The notes: generated from the sequence alone by a model not told the origin. Positions 7,756-14,621 are shown, counted from the first letter of the stretch. The stretch: 14,985 nucleotides of DNA from VRUE01 sp035605155 (GCA_035605155.1 DATNHC010000113.1:1-14985); one strand, 5' to 3'. Numbers and translations are program-made.

Positions 7756-8682
7756 GTGGCAGGACCCCTTCCATCCGACATCCAGCCGGTCGCCAATGAG
7801 ACCCGCGATCGCATCATCACCGGCCTGGTCACCGTCGTCCCCTTTCTCGCGATCGGGCTCGCGGGTTGGCAGGTGTGGGGTCAGGCGCTGCACTGGAGCG
7901 ACGTCTTCCTCTTCGTCGGCATGTACCTGCTGACCGGGCTCGGGATCACAGTCGGCTTCCACCGCCATCTCACCCACCGCAGCTTCAAGGCGAAGAGGTG
8001 GCTCCACGCCCTGCTCGCCATCCTCGGCTCGGCGGCGATCGAGGGGCCGGTGATCTCCTGGGTCGCCGACCACCGCAAGCACCACGCCTTCTCCGACGAA
8101 GTGGGGGACCCTCACAGCCCCCACGTCGACCACGGCCACGGTTGGAGCGGTGCCATCCGCGGCCTCTTCCACGCCCACATGGGCTGGCTCTTCATCCACA
8201 CCCAGCGTGGCAGCAAGGAGCGCTTTGCGCCGGACCTGATCAAAGACCCGGTGATCAACTGGGTCGACCGCACCTTCCTGCTCTGGGCGATCCTCGGGCT
8301 CTTCATCCCCTTCGCGCTCGGCTGGCTGATCGGCGGCACTCTCTTCGCCGCGCTCACCGGGCTGCTCTGGGGCGGCCTCGTCCGCGTCTTCGTCCTGCAC
8401 CACTTCACCTACAGCATCAACTCGCTCTGCCACGTATTCGGCAACCGCGACTACGAGACCAGCGACGAGTCGCGCAACCTGGCGCTGATCGCCCTGCCGA
8501 CTCTCGGCGAGGCCTGGCACAACAACCACCACGCCTTCCCGACCTCGGCCGTCCACGGCCTCGGTCGCTGGCAGGTCGACCTCTCGGCGCTGGTCATTCG
8601 CTTCCTGGAGAAAGCCGGCTTGATCTGGGACGTCGTGCGTCCCAGCCAGGAGCGGCTGGCGGCGAAAGCCGCCTCCTCCTAA
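7756..8682 (+). CDS. Acyl-CoA/acyl-lipid delta-9-type fatty-acid desaturase
   Basis: This is a membrane di-iron fatty-acid desaturase of 308 residues if it starts at the GTG at 7756. No other start codon lies in frame between there and the CFA gene, and the frame stays open far upstream only because it runs antisense to that gene. The three histidine boxes are complete: HRHLTH at 69-74 (within GFHRHLTHRSF), HRKHH at 106-110 and HNNHH at 255-259 (within WHNNHHAFP). These boxes bind the two irons. Hydrophobic spans flank them (IITGLVTVVPFLAIGLAGW, VFLFVGMYLLTGLGI, FLLWAILGLFIPFALGWLIG). This arrangement is that of stearoyl-CoA/delta-9 desaturases, which insert a cis double bond into saturated chains at the membrane. 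The product would feed the divergent CFA-type methyltransferase. The weak point is the start: the nearest purine-rich stretch (GGGAAGGG, 7728-7735) is about 20 bases before the GTG. Confidence 0.92.
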   Translation: MAGPLPSDIQPVANETRDRIITGLVTVVPFLAIGLAGWQVWGQALHWSDVFLFVGMYLLTGLGITVGFHRHLTHRSFKAKRWLHALLAILGSAAIEGPVISWVADHRKHHAFSDEVGDPHSPHVDHGHGWSGAIRGLFHAHMGWLFIHTQRGSKERFAPDLIKDPVINWVDRTFLLWAILGLFIPFALGWLIGGTLFAALTGLLWGGLVRVFVLHHFTYSINSLCHVFGNRDYETSDESRNLALIALPTLGEAWHNNHHAFPTSAVHGLGRWQVDLSALVIRFLEKAGLIWDVVRPSQERLAAKAASS

Positions 8683-8729
8683 GGCGCTTCGACCAAGCGG
8701 CCGGCGGCTAAGGCCGCTAAGGCGCTTCG
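8679..8729. repeat. 13-bp direct repeat covering both convergent stop codons
   Basis: CTAAGGCGCTTCG occurs at 8679-8691 and again at 8717-8729. The first copy contains the TAA of the desaturase gene. The second contains, on the other strand, the TAG of the polytopic membrane protein gene. It may be a short duplication at the gene junction. Confidence 0.7.
8696..8718. terminator. Possible bidirectional terminator hairpin
   Basis: Between the converging desaturase and membrane protein genes, AGCGGCC (8696-8702) can pair with GGCCGCT (8712-8718) around a 9-base loop. The position suits termination for both genes. There is no clear U-tract on either side, so the call rests on position and stem alone. 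Confidence 0.4.
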
Positions 8730-11101
8730 GCCGACTCGTACCAGTCGACCCAGGCGCCGCAGGCCCGATCGAGGGGCACGATGCGATGGGGCTCGTCGCG
8801 GACTGCGACCAGCTCGCCGAGGCTCGCCTCGCCGGCGTATCCCGTCATCTCCTGCAGGGCGCTCGGCTCGGCGGCTGAGAGCCTGAAGCGCAGCGGGCTC
8901 CCGTCGGAGCGGATCTCGCCAGCCGGCCAGTACTGACCATCGCTGGCGAGGCTGATCGTGCTTGGGCGCTGGCCGTCGAGTGCCGCCGGCAGGGGCTGGC
9001 GCAGGCCCGGGGCGGAGAGCGTCAGGTCGAAGGGGGAGAAGTACTGCAGCGAGAGCAGCCAGCGGCCCGCCGGCAGGCGCAGCGTCTGTGTCGCGTGCTC
9101 GCCGGTGCCGAGCATCGGCCTCGGGTTCCAGCGGTCCTTGCCGCCGACCACCGCCCCGGGGAAGAGCGAGGCACGGCCGGGGGCTGCGGTGAGAATCCGC
9201 ACCTCGGGCGCCGCGCAGTTGGCGCGCGCCGCCGGCTCGGTGCCCTCGAGCAGCACCTGGCGGTTCTCAGGCGGCGACCCCGTTCGCTTCCAGAGCAGAT
9301 AGGAAGGGGTCGCGTCGACCCGCTCGAAGCCGGCCGGCGCTTCGCTGTTCCAGGCCGCCCGGCTGGTGACCACGTAGGGGGAGCGTTCGAGCGTGGCGTG
9401 CGAGAAGGAGTCGAAGTCGATCGGGCCGTAGGCATTGCCGGTGTCGAAGGGCTTTTCCGGGTTGGGCGAGACTTCGCCGTCGGGGAACTCGACCAGGGGC
9501 ACATGCGTGTCGGCGCCCATCAGCTCATGTGCGGCATAGCGGTCCTGACCGGCATAGAGCACCGGTTCCCCCGCGAGGATCGGCATGAAGGCGCGCAGCT
9601 CGGATCCATGCCCGGGCGGACCGACCGGCGCGTCGCGCAGCACCAGCAGGCTCGAGTAGAGAGCGCCCCCCACGAACGCAACAGCCAGCACCGCCCACCC
9701 AACCCGCGCGAATCCCACTGCGTTCGCTCTTTGTCCGGCTGGGGCTGACAAAGAGCGAACGCGTCCGGCGCGCAGCTCGAAGAGCAGCGGCCGGACCGCG
9801 ACCAGCATCGCCAGGGGGGCGGCGATCATCAGCGCCTTGGCCTGGGAGTACTCGCCGCTGGTCGCCAGCGAGGCGAGGTAGAGGATCGTGCAGGCGGCGA
9901 GTGCCAGCGGTACCGCCAGCTCGCGGCGGCGCAGCCACCAGGCAAGGCCGAAGGTAAGCGCGAGCAACCCGATCGCCGCCGCGAGGCCGGTCAGCTGAGC
10001 ACCCCCCGCGGCGCTCAGCCGGTAGTTGGATGCCGGCCAGACGCCCAGCGCCTCGATTGGCGATACCGGTCCGTAGGTGTTGGTACCCGCCACGCGGTTG
10101 AAGCCGTGAATGAAGGCGTAGGGCCCGACCAGGGTGAGCAGCACGGCGACCCCGGCGAGGACGATGAGGCTGAGCAGCACGATCGGGCGGCGCAGCGCTC
10201 GCAGCAGGGAACGCGGGCGCAGGGCCGCCCGCACGGCGGGCACGCTCGCTCCCCAGAAAACGAGGATTGCCACCGGCCAGGCGAGGCCGGCGAAGCTGTA
10301 GGAGAAGCAGATCCCGCCGGCGAGCGCCAGTGGGACCAGCAGGCCCAGCGGCGCTCCGAAGACCCCTGAAAGCGATGCCCCCTCCCGCGGCCGGCCGAGG
10401 GTGTGCAGCCAGATCGCGAAGGCGAGCACGAACAGCGCCTCACCGGTCTCCTTGAACGCTCCCTGCGCGTAGTAGGAGGCGCCCAGGTAGGAGACGGCGA
10501 CGAGGATTGCCGCCAGCGCCCGGCGCGCCGGGCTCAGGTCGCGCAGCGCGGCCAGCGCGGTCAGTCCCGTCAGCACCCCGATCGCGAGGATCTGTCCAAC
10601 GAAGGCCTGCCCGAGGCAAATGCCCGGCACCGCCGCGACGGCATCGGCGAGCGCGTGCGGCCCCAGCGGGTAGCCCGCTTCCGGGATCGGCCCGAGGCCG
10701 CTGCGCAGCCACTCCGCCCAGGCCAGGTGCAGGCCGAGGTCGTTGTTGAAGCCGACGCCGAGCACGCCCCAGCGGCCGCTGACCGCGAAGGGGATCGAGA
10801 GGACGAGCACGACGACGAGCGCGACGAGCGCCGTTTCTCCCCATGGCTCCCGCCGGCGCCGCGGCATCCACCAGAGGACGGCAGCCGCCACGCCGAGCAG
10901 CGCGACCAGTCCGAGCGCGGCGCTGGTTGCATGCCCGGGCGCCCGGGCGAGCACTCCAGTGACGGTGAGCACGGCGCCGAAGCCAGCGGCGGGCGCCAGC
11001 CAGGCGCGGGCATCACCCCCGCCGGCGAGGGCAAGGATCGCGCGTCCAACCAGCAGCGACGCGGCGCAGATCAGCGCCGCCGAGGCGTAGGTCCCGATCA
11101 T
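8717..11101 (-). CDS. Polytopic membrane protein, GT-C-glycosyltransferase-like
   Basis: The protein has 794 residues from an ATG at 11101. The first 490 residues are a membrane domain with roughly 12-14 spans (for example 4-25, 59-78, 90-107, 248-285, 306-327, 371-390, 395-413, 422-441 and 468-488). Residues 491-794 form a soluble domain, probably outside the membrane, with beta-rich parts. After the fourth span comes GFNNDLGLHLAWAEWLRSG, with D121 and H125, then YPLGPHALADAV. An Asp/His pair in the first external loop followed by 'YPxGxH' resembles GT-C fold glycosyltransferases that use polyprenyl-linked sugars (for example DUF6541-like proteins). I therefore favour a cell-envelope glycan role, without proof. 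The gene starts 46 bases after the hydrolase gene stop on the same strand, and no good ribosome binding site is visible. A perfect 16-bp inverted repeat lies inside the gene at residues 447-461, in a basic cytoplasmic-type loop. Confidence 0.85.
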   Translation of the reverse strand: MIGTYASAALICAASLLVGRAILALAGGGDARAWLAPAAGFGAVLTVTGVLARAPGHATSAALGLVALLGVAAAVLWWMPRRRREPWGETALVALVVVLVLSIPFAVSGRWGVLGVGFNNDLGLHLAWAEWLRSGLGPIPEAGYPLGPHALADAVAAVPGICLGQAFVGQILAIGVLTGLTALAALRDLSPARRALAAILVAVSYLGASYYAQGAFKETGEALFVLAFAIWLHTLGRPREGASLSGVFGAPLGLLVPLALAGGICFSYSFAGLAWPVAILVFWGASVPAVRAALRPRSLLRALRRPIVLLSLIVLAGVAVLLTLVGPYAFIHGFNRVAGTNTYGPVSPIEALGVWPASNYRLSAAGGAQLTGLAAAIGLLALTFGLAWWLRRRELAVPLALAACTILYLASLATSGEYSQAKALMIAAPLAMLVAVRPLLFELRAGRVRSLSAPAGQRANAVGFARVGWAVLAVAFVGGALYSSLLVLRDAPVGPPGHGSELRAFMPILAGEPVLYAGQDRYAAHELMGADTHVPLVEFPDGEVSPNPEKPFDTGNAYGPIDFDSFSHATLERSPYVVTSRAAWNSEAPAGFERVDATPSYLLWKRTGSPPENRQVLLEGTEPAARANCAAPEVRILTAAPGRASLFPGAVVGGKDRWNPRPMLGTGEHATQTLRLPAGRWLLSLQYFSPFDLTLSAPGLRQPLPAALDGQRPSTISLASDGQYWPAGEIRSDGSPLRFRLSAAEPSALQEMTGYAGEASLGELVAVRDEPHRIVPLDRACGAWVDWYESAEAP
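9720..9762. repeat. Perfect 16-bp inverted repeat inside a coding region
   Basis: GCGTTCGCTCTTTGTC (9720-9735) is the exact reverse complement of GACAAAGAGCGAACGC (9747-9762), with an 11-base centre at 9736-9746. It is in frame in the polytopic membrane protein and encodes about RVRSLSAPAGQRANA (residues 447-461) in the loop before the last membrane span. The arms contain a CTCTTTGT core that is A/T-richer than the surrounding coding sequence. Confidence 0.9.
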
Positions 11102-11147
11102 CAGGGGCGCAAACTATGGCAGCGTGGCCGGGGAGCGCCGCGCGCTC

Positions 11148-11858
11148 TCAGTACCTGTCCGCCGCACGCTCCAGCGTCTCGCGCAGATTCTCGCCGCGCA
11201 ACGGCTCCTCGTGGCCGGCACAGACGACCGCCGGTTCCAGCGCCGCCAGCCTGCGCACCGAGTCCTTCGCCTTGGCGTGGTCCCAAGCCCAGGCGGGGTG
11301 CGGGACGCTCGCCTCGCCCTCGGGCAGGGCTCGCAAGCGCGCCGAGTCGACGAAGTAGACGACGTCGGAGACGATCGCCAGCCGGTCGCTCTCCCGCCAG
11401 AGCCCGATCAGCCCCGGCGCGTGCCCGGGGAAGTGGATGACGCGGAAGCCCGCCACCTCGTCCCCCTCCTGCACCGTGCCGTCGATCTTTACCGCGCCCC
11501 CGTCCCAGCGGCGCAGCAGCAGCGGGTATATCCAGCGCACCGGCGCCACGGGCAGTTGCGAGAGGTCCATGTAGGGGGCGATTGAGGCGTCGCTTTCGGC
11601 ATCGCCGATCTCGTCTGGATGGCAGTAGACGGGCGCGCCCATCACGGGGGCCGTCCCGCGGTGATCGGCATGCGCATGACCGAGCACCACCCGCTTCAAC
11701 CCGCCGAGGCTCGCCGCCGCCGCCCGTGCCTTCTTCGCCATCGACTGGGTCCCGGCGTCGAACTGGACGACGCCCCCCTCGTCTTCGAGGAAGTAGACGT
11801 TCATCGCCTTGCGGAAGTCTCCGCGCAGCAGCCACACCCCGTCGGCAACCTTCTCCAT
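11148..11858 (-). CDS. Metallo-beta-lactamase-fold hydrolase
   Basis: This is a 236-residue metal-dependent hydrolase of the metallo-beta-lactamase superfamily, starting at the ATG at 11858. The metal-binding motif HAHADH is at 61-66 (H61, H63, D65, H66). The remaining ligands sit in FPGHAPG (H146), VSDVVYF (D165) and AGHEEPL (H216), so both metal sites look intact. The N-terminus, VADGVWLLRG followed by NVYFLED and VQFDAG, is the usual first strand set. No signal peptide is seen, so it should be cytoplasmic. Members include glyoxalase II-like thioesterases, lactonases and many uncharacterised hydrolases, and the substrate cannot be assigned. The gene precedes the polytopic membrane protein by 46 bases on the same strand. 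It diverges from the small membrane peptide gene with only 15 bases between starts. Confidence 0.9.
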   Translation of the reverse strand: MEKVADGVWLLRGDFRKAMNVYFLEDEGGVVQFDAGTQSMAKKARAAAASLGGLKRVVLGHAHADHRGTAPVMGAPVYCHPDEIGDAESDASIAPYMDLSQLPVAPVRWIYPLLLRRWDGGAVKIDGTVQEGDEVAGFRVIHFPGHAPGLIGLWRESDRLAIVSDVVYFVDSARLRALPEGEASVPHPAWAWDHAKAKDSVRRLAALEPAVVCAGHEEPLRGENLRETLERAADRY

Positions 11859-11873
11859 GATGAGATCAGCCTA

Positions 11874-12026
11874 ATGCCGTCCCTCTGGAAAGCCGGCCTC
11901 GCGATCCTCGTCGCCTGCCTGCTCGCCTCGATGGCGATCGCGATCTACCGCTTGGCGACCACGCCAACCGAGATCCTCGGTGACGGCTTCCGCGGCCTGC
12001 CTCTTCACAGTAAGCCGCAGCGTTAG
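11874..12026 (+). CDS. Small single-span membrane peptide, 50 aa
   Basis: A short open frame runs from ATG 11874 to TAG 12024-12026 and encodes 50 residues. The N-terminus MPSLWK is followed by one hydrophobic span, AGLAILVACLLASMAIAIY (about 7-25). A short basic and polar tail ends HSKPQR. This looks like a real single-pass membrane peptide with no recognised family. The ribosome binding site is poor. The start lies 15 bases from the divergent hydrolase start, and the stop is 41 bases before the universal stress protein gene. It could be cotranscribed with that gene. The frame is open farther upstream, antisense to the hydrolase gene, and that part is judged a shadow. Confidence 0.5.
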   Translation: MPSLWKAGLAILVACLLASMAIAIYRLATTPTEILGDGFRGLPLHSKPQR

Positions 12027-12056
12027 TATCAGCCCTCGTTCGGCGACCGAGGTAGC

Positions 12057-12063
12057 AAGGAGG
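12057..12063 (+). promoter_or_regulatory. Strong ribosome binding site for the universal stress protein
   Basis: AAGGAGG at 12057-12063 is a near-perfect Shine-Dalgarno sequence, 4 bases before the GTG at 12068. It fixes the start of the universal stress protein gene. It is the best ribosome binding site in the window. Confidence 0.85.
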
Positions 12064-12067
12064 CGGC

Positions 12068-12511
12068 GTGTTCACTCGCATCGTGGTTGGAACCGATGGG
12101 TCGGATACGGCGGCCGAGGCGGTCCGCCAGGCCGTCGACCTCGCCAAGCTCGCAGGCGCCCAACTCAGCATCGTCAGCGCGTACGAACCGGTGTCCAAAC
12201 GCCGGGTCGAGAGCGAGCAGCTCGATGCGCCGGCCGACGTGCAGTACGGGATCGGCCCTCGCGAGGACGTCAACCTCGTCCTCGATGCCGCCGCCGCGGC
12301 GGCTCGCAAGGAGGGGATCGAGGTGCAGACCCACCCGGTCGAGGCCGACCCCGCCGAGGCGATCCTCGACGTCGCCGAAGACACCAACGCCGACTTGATC
12401 GTCGTCGGCAACAAGGGCATGACCGGCGCCCGTCGCTTCCTGCTCAGCAGCGTCCCCAACAACATCTCCCATCACGCGCCCTGCAGCGTGATCATCGTCC
12501 GCACCACCTGA
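12068..12511 (+). CDS. Universal stress protein (UspA family)
   Basis: This 147-residue single-domain universal stress protein starts at GTG 12068, fixed by the AAGGAGG just upstream. It has the Rossmann-like USP pattern: RIVVGTDGSDTA at 4-15 with the nucleotide-contacting D10, then IVSAYEP, and then the C-terminal ATP loop. That loop reads GNKGMTGARRFLLSSVPNNI. Its first part (G114-x-x-G117) is intact. The second glycine of the usual G-x2-G-x9-G-(S/T) motif is replaced by S127, so ATP binding may be weakened or altered. The protein ends CSVIIVRTT, a normal family ending. Such proteins act in the cytoplasm during starvation, hypoxia or other stress, often as dimers. The TGA stop lies within the left arm of a 19-bp inverted repeat. 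Confidence 0.95.
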   Translation: MFTRIVVGTDGSDTAAEAVRQAVDLAKLAGAQLSIVSAYEPVSKRRVESEQLDAPADVQYGIGPREDVNLVLDAAAAAARKEGIEVQTHPVEADPAEAILDVAEDTNADLIVVGNKGMTGARRFLLSSVPNNISHHAPCSVIIVRTT

Positions 12512-12675
12512 CGGCGTCTGGCCAGCGCAGCTCGACGTCCTCGGTCGCTCGCGTGCGGAGCGATCACGACGACCGCGCTCCGCTCGCTGCGCGAAGAGTC
12601 AGATATGCACGCTTGCTCGCTGCGCGCTTAGGCGCTCCCTGTGTCCTTGATCTGCTTGGCCAGACGCCGTCAGGT
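12506..12675. repeat. 170-bp unit bounded by perfect 19-bp inverted repeats
   Basis: ACCTGACGGCGTCTGGCCA at 12506-12524 is exactly inverted at 12657-12675, enclosing 132 bases. The arms contain the stop codons of both converging genes: TGA 12509-12511 on plus, and the subtilase TGA at 12672-12670 on minus. The spacer has no credible gene. It contains a 12-bp direct repeat GCTCGCTGCGCG (12582-12593 and 12615-12626). It also contains an 8-bp stem, GCGGAGCG (12555-12562) with CGCTCCGC (12576-12583). It could be a MITE-like element, an interspersed repeat or a long-range terminator structure. No target-site duplication is obvious. Confidence 0.8.
12555..12583. terminator. Possible terminator stem between converging genes
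   Basis: GCGGAGCG (12555-12562) and CGCTCCGC (12576-12583) form a perfect 8-bp stem with a 13-base loop, 44 bases after the universal stress protein stop. There is no U-tract, so this is a structural candidate only. Confidence 0.3.
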
Positions 12676-14058
12676 CGAGGGGTCGGTTGCCTGGGCGGCG
12701 TCGATCAAGCCGGCGCCCTGGCGCTCCGCTGGCAATCCCAGATCGCGCGCCGTGTGGCGCAGGCGCTGGGTTACGGCCCCGACCTTGCCCTTTGACTTTG
12801 CCCGGGGGTCGATCGTGCCGCTGGCGAGGACCATCGCCGCGACACCGGCGACGTGGGCAGCGGCCATCGAGGTGCCGGCGTAGTCGATCGGCTCGCCGAA
12901 GCGCCGCGTGCTGCCGTTCTTGAAGGTCACCTGGAGGATCGAGCCGGTGGAGGTCGAGAGGCAACCGGGGATTGGCGCACCGCCGCCCGGGGCGATCAGG
13001 TCGACGTCCTTGCCGGCAAGCGAGTAATTGCCAAGACAGCCGCCCTCGGTGCTGCCGCCGACGCCGACCGCGTGCGGGCTGGTCGCGGGCGGCGAGACGC
13101 AGGCCTCGGATCCGAGGTTGCCGATCGAGGCCACCGCGACGACGCCGCGGCGGTAGGCCTGGCGCAGCGCTTCGTCGACCCCGGGCACCCTTCGGTTGCA
13201 GCCGAAGTTGAAGCTCATATTGATCACCATGGCACCGTGTGTGACCGCGAAGCGAATCCCGCGGGCGATGTCGTCGGCCTCGCCGCGGCCCTGCTTGTCG
13301 AGCACGCGAACCGGCATCAGCTTGGCCCTGTAAGCGAGTCCCACCAGGCCGATCCCATTGTTGGTCTTCTCGGCGATCGTCCCGGCAACGTGTGTGCCGT
13401 GGCCGTTTTCGTCCAGCGGCAGGGGATCCTCGTCCACGAAGTCATAGCCCTTGACGAACTGGTTTGAGCTGAAGTCCGGGCTGCGGCGGAAGCGGGGCCC
13501 ATTGGCGCGGTAGGCGATGCCGGTGTCGAGGACGGCGACCGTGATCCCTGCGGCGCCCGGGTGTCCCGCCGCGCTTAGATTCGCCCAGGCCCCCACCGCG
13601 TCGATCCCACCCGGAGATATCGGCAGCAGCGGTGTCGGTTCCCCCGCCCAGGGCAGCAGGTTCCACTGCTTTGCGACCCAACCGCCGGGTGGCCCGGGCG
13701 GTCCGCCGATCGGACCGGGGTCGTTGGGAATCTCACGTGGCGAGGTCGCCGACGCCGACGCGGTTGCGATCTGGTTGGGCACCGCGTAAAGGACGCCGGG
13801 GCGATGGCGGAGCCGAGCCGCTGCCTCGTGCACGCTGACGCGTTTTGACAGCCGCACGCTTCTGGAGATGCGATCTCCGGCCCGCTTCACGATCAGCTCG
13901 TGGGGAACGAATCCCTGGGCAGGAGCGAGGCCTATGGCCGCGCCGGCTGGCACCGGGGGCAGCAGAGGCAGCGCGAGCAGGGCGGTGGTGACGGCGATCG
14001 GAAGGCGTCGGATCATCTTGCGTCTGGCTCGCTCAATCCCTGCAACCGAGCGAGCCAT
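12670..14058 (-). CDS. Secreted subtilisin-like serine protease (peptidase S8)
   Basis: The longest reading is 462 residues from ATG 14058. A second ATG at 14016 (M15) gives a cleaner signal peptide, MIRRLPIAVTTALLALPLLP ending near AGAA, and may be the true start; neither has a clear ribosome binding site. Residues about 50-100 (HELIVKRAG...VLYAVPNQ) look like an inhibitory propeptide. The catalytic domain begins near 170. The triad is complete: D178 in VAVLDTGIAY, H220 in NGHGTHVAGT and S397 in AGTSMAAAHVAG, with the oxyanion asparagine N314 in SIGNLGS. The cysteines in FGCNRR, SEACVS, GGCLGN and PGCLST could form disulfides, consistent with export. No C-terminal anchor is visible, so it is probably released or wall-associated. 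The gene diverges from tadA. Its stop lies in the right arm of the 19-bp inverted repeat shared with the universal stress protein gene end. Confidence 0.94.
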   Translation of the reverse strand: MARSVAGIERARRKMIRRLPIAVTTALLALPLLPPVPAGAAIGLAPAQGFVPHELIVKRAGDRISRSVRLSKRVSVHEAAARLRHRPGVLYAVPNQIATASASATSPREIPNDPGPIGGPPGPPGGWVAKQWNLLPWAGEPTPLLPISPGGIDAVGAWANLSAAGHPGAAGITVAVLDTGIAYRANGPRFRRSPDFSSNQFVKGYDFVDEDPLPLDENGHGTHVAGTIAEKTNNGIGLVGLAYRAKLMPVRVLDKQGRGEADDIARGIRFAVTHGAMVINMSFNFGCNRRVPGVDEALRQAYRRGVVAVASIGNLGSEACVSPPATSPHAVGVGGSTEGGCLGNYSLAGKDVDLIAPGGGAPIPGCLSTSTGSILQVTFKNGSTRRFGEPIDYAGTSMAAAHVAGVAAMVLASGTIDPRAKSKGKVGAVTQRLRHTARDLGLPAERQGAGLIDAAQATDPST

Positions 14059-14094
14059 CCACTAACACTGGCCCGCCAACGAAGTTGTAGTGCC

Positions 14095-14110
14095 ACATAC
14101 TCCCGTATGT
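14095..14110. promoter_or_regulatory. Short palindrome directly before the tadA ATG
   Basis: ACATAC (14095-14100) and GTATGT (14105-14110) form a perfect 6-bp inverted repeat around TCCC. It ends one base before the ATG at 14111, in the divergent region between the subtilase and tadA genes. It could be an operator or part of a leaderless start region. If GTG 14090 is used, it would instead be coding. Confidence 0.35.
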
Positions 14111-14578
14111 ATGCGAGGTGACGCTCCTCTGCCCGAGCACGAGCCGTGGATGGCGCTGGCGATCGAGCAGGCGCGCCTGGCCGAGCGTCACGGCGACGTG
14201 CCGATCGGTGCCGTCCTCGTCCGCGAGGGCGAGCCGCTCTCCGCCGCCGGCAACGAGCGTGAGCTGCGCCGTGACCCAACCGCCCATGCCGAGATCCTCG
14301 CGATCCGTGCTGCCGCCGAGGCCCTTGGCGGCTGGCGCCTATCCGGCACGACGCTCTACGTGACGCTCGAGCCCTGCGCGATGTGCGCGGGCGCGATCGT
14401 CCTCGCCCGAATCCCGATCGTCGTCTTCGGCGCCCCCGACCCCAAGGCCGGCGCCGCCGGCAGCGCTCTCAACGTCCTCGCTGAGCCGGCCCTCAATCAC
14501 CGCCCCGAGGTCCTGACCGGCGTCTTGGAGAAGGAGTGCTCGCAGCTTCTCTCAGATTTCTTCTCCGCCCGTCGGTGA
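14111..14578 (+). CDS. tadA: tRNA-specific adenosine deaminase
   Basis: This enzyme deaminates adenosine to inosine at the wobble position 34 of tRNA-Arg(ACG), which lets one tRNA read several arginine codons. It is normally essential. From ATG 14111 the protein has 155 residues. An in-frame GTG at 14090 would add seven, but the ATG reading aligns better with the usual start before HEPWMALAIEQA. The zinc site is complete: H59 and the proton-shuttling E61 in the HAE motif (DPTAHAEILAIR), and C89 and C92 in LEPCAMCAGA. The downstream segment VVFGAPDPKAGAAGSALNVL, the NHRPEV element and the end ECSQLLSDFFSARR match bacterial TadA closely and separate it from cytidine or guanine deaminases. The gene diverges from the subtilase gene, and no ribosome binding site is evident before either start. 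Confidence 0.95.
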   Translation: MRGDAPLPEHEPWMALAIEQARLAERHGDVPIGAVLVREGEPLSAAGNERELRRDPTAHAEILAIRAAAEALGGWRLSGTTLYVTLEPCAMCAGAIVLARIPIVVFGAPDPKAGAAGSALNVLAEPALNHRPEVLTGVLEKECSQLLSDFFSARR

Positions 14579-14621
14579 GCACCGCGCGTTGTCGCGGGCC
14601 TAAGACATCTGTCTGCTTCCG

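Noticed and set aside
7737..7799. 20-codon open frame (starting MRIIVVRGR) ahead of and overlapping the desaturase start
   Set aside because: A purine-rich GGGAAGGG lies only 1 base from its ATG, the peptide has no features, and there is no attenuation-type structure. It could be a leader peptide, but the evidence is too thin.
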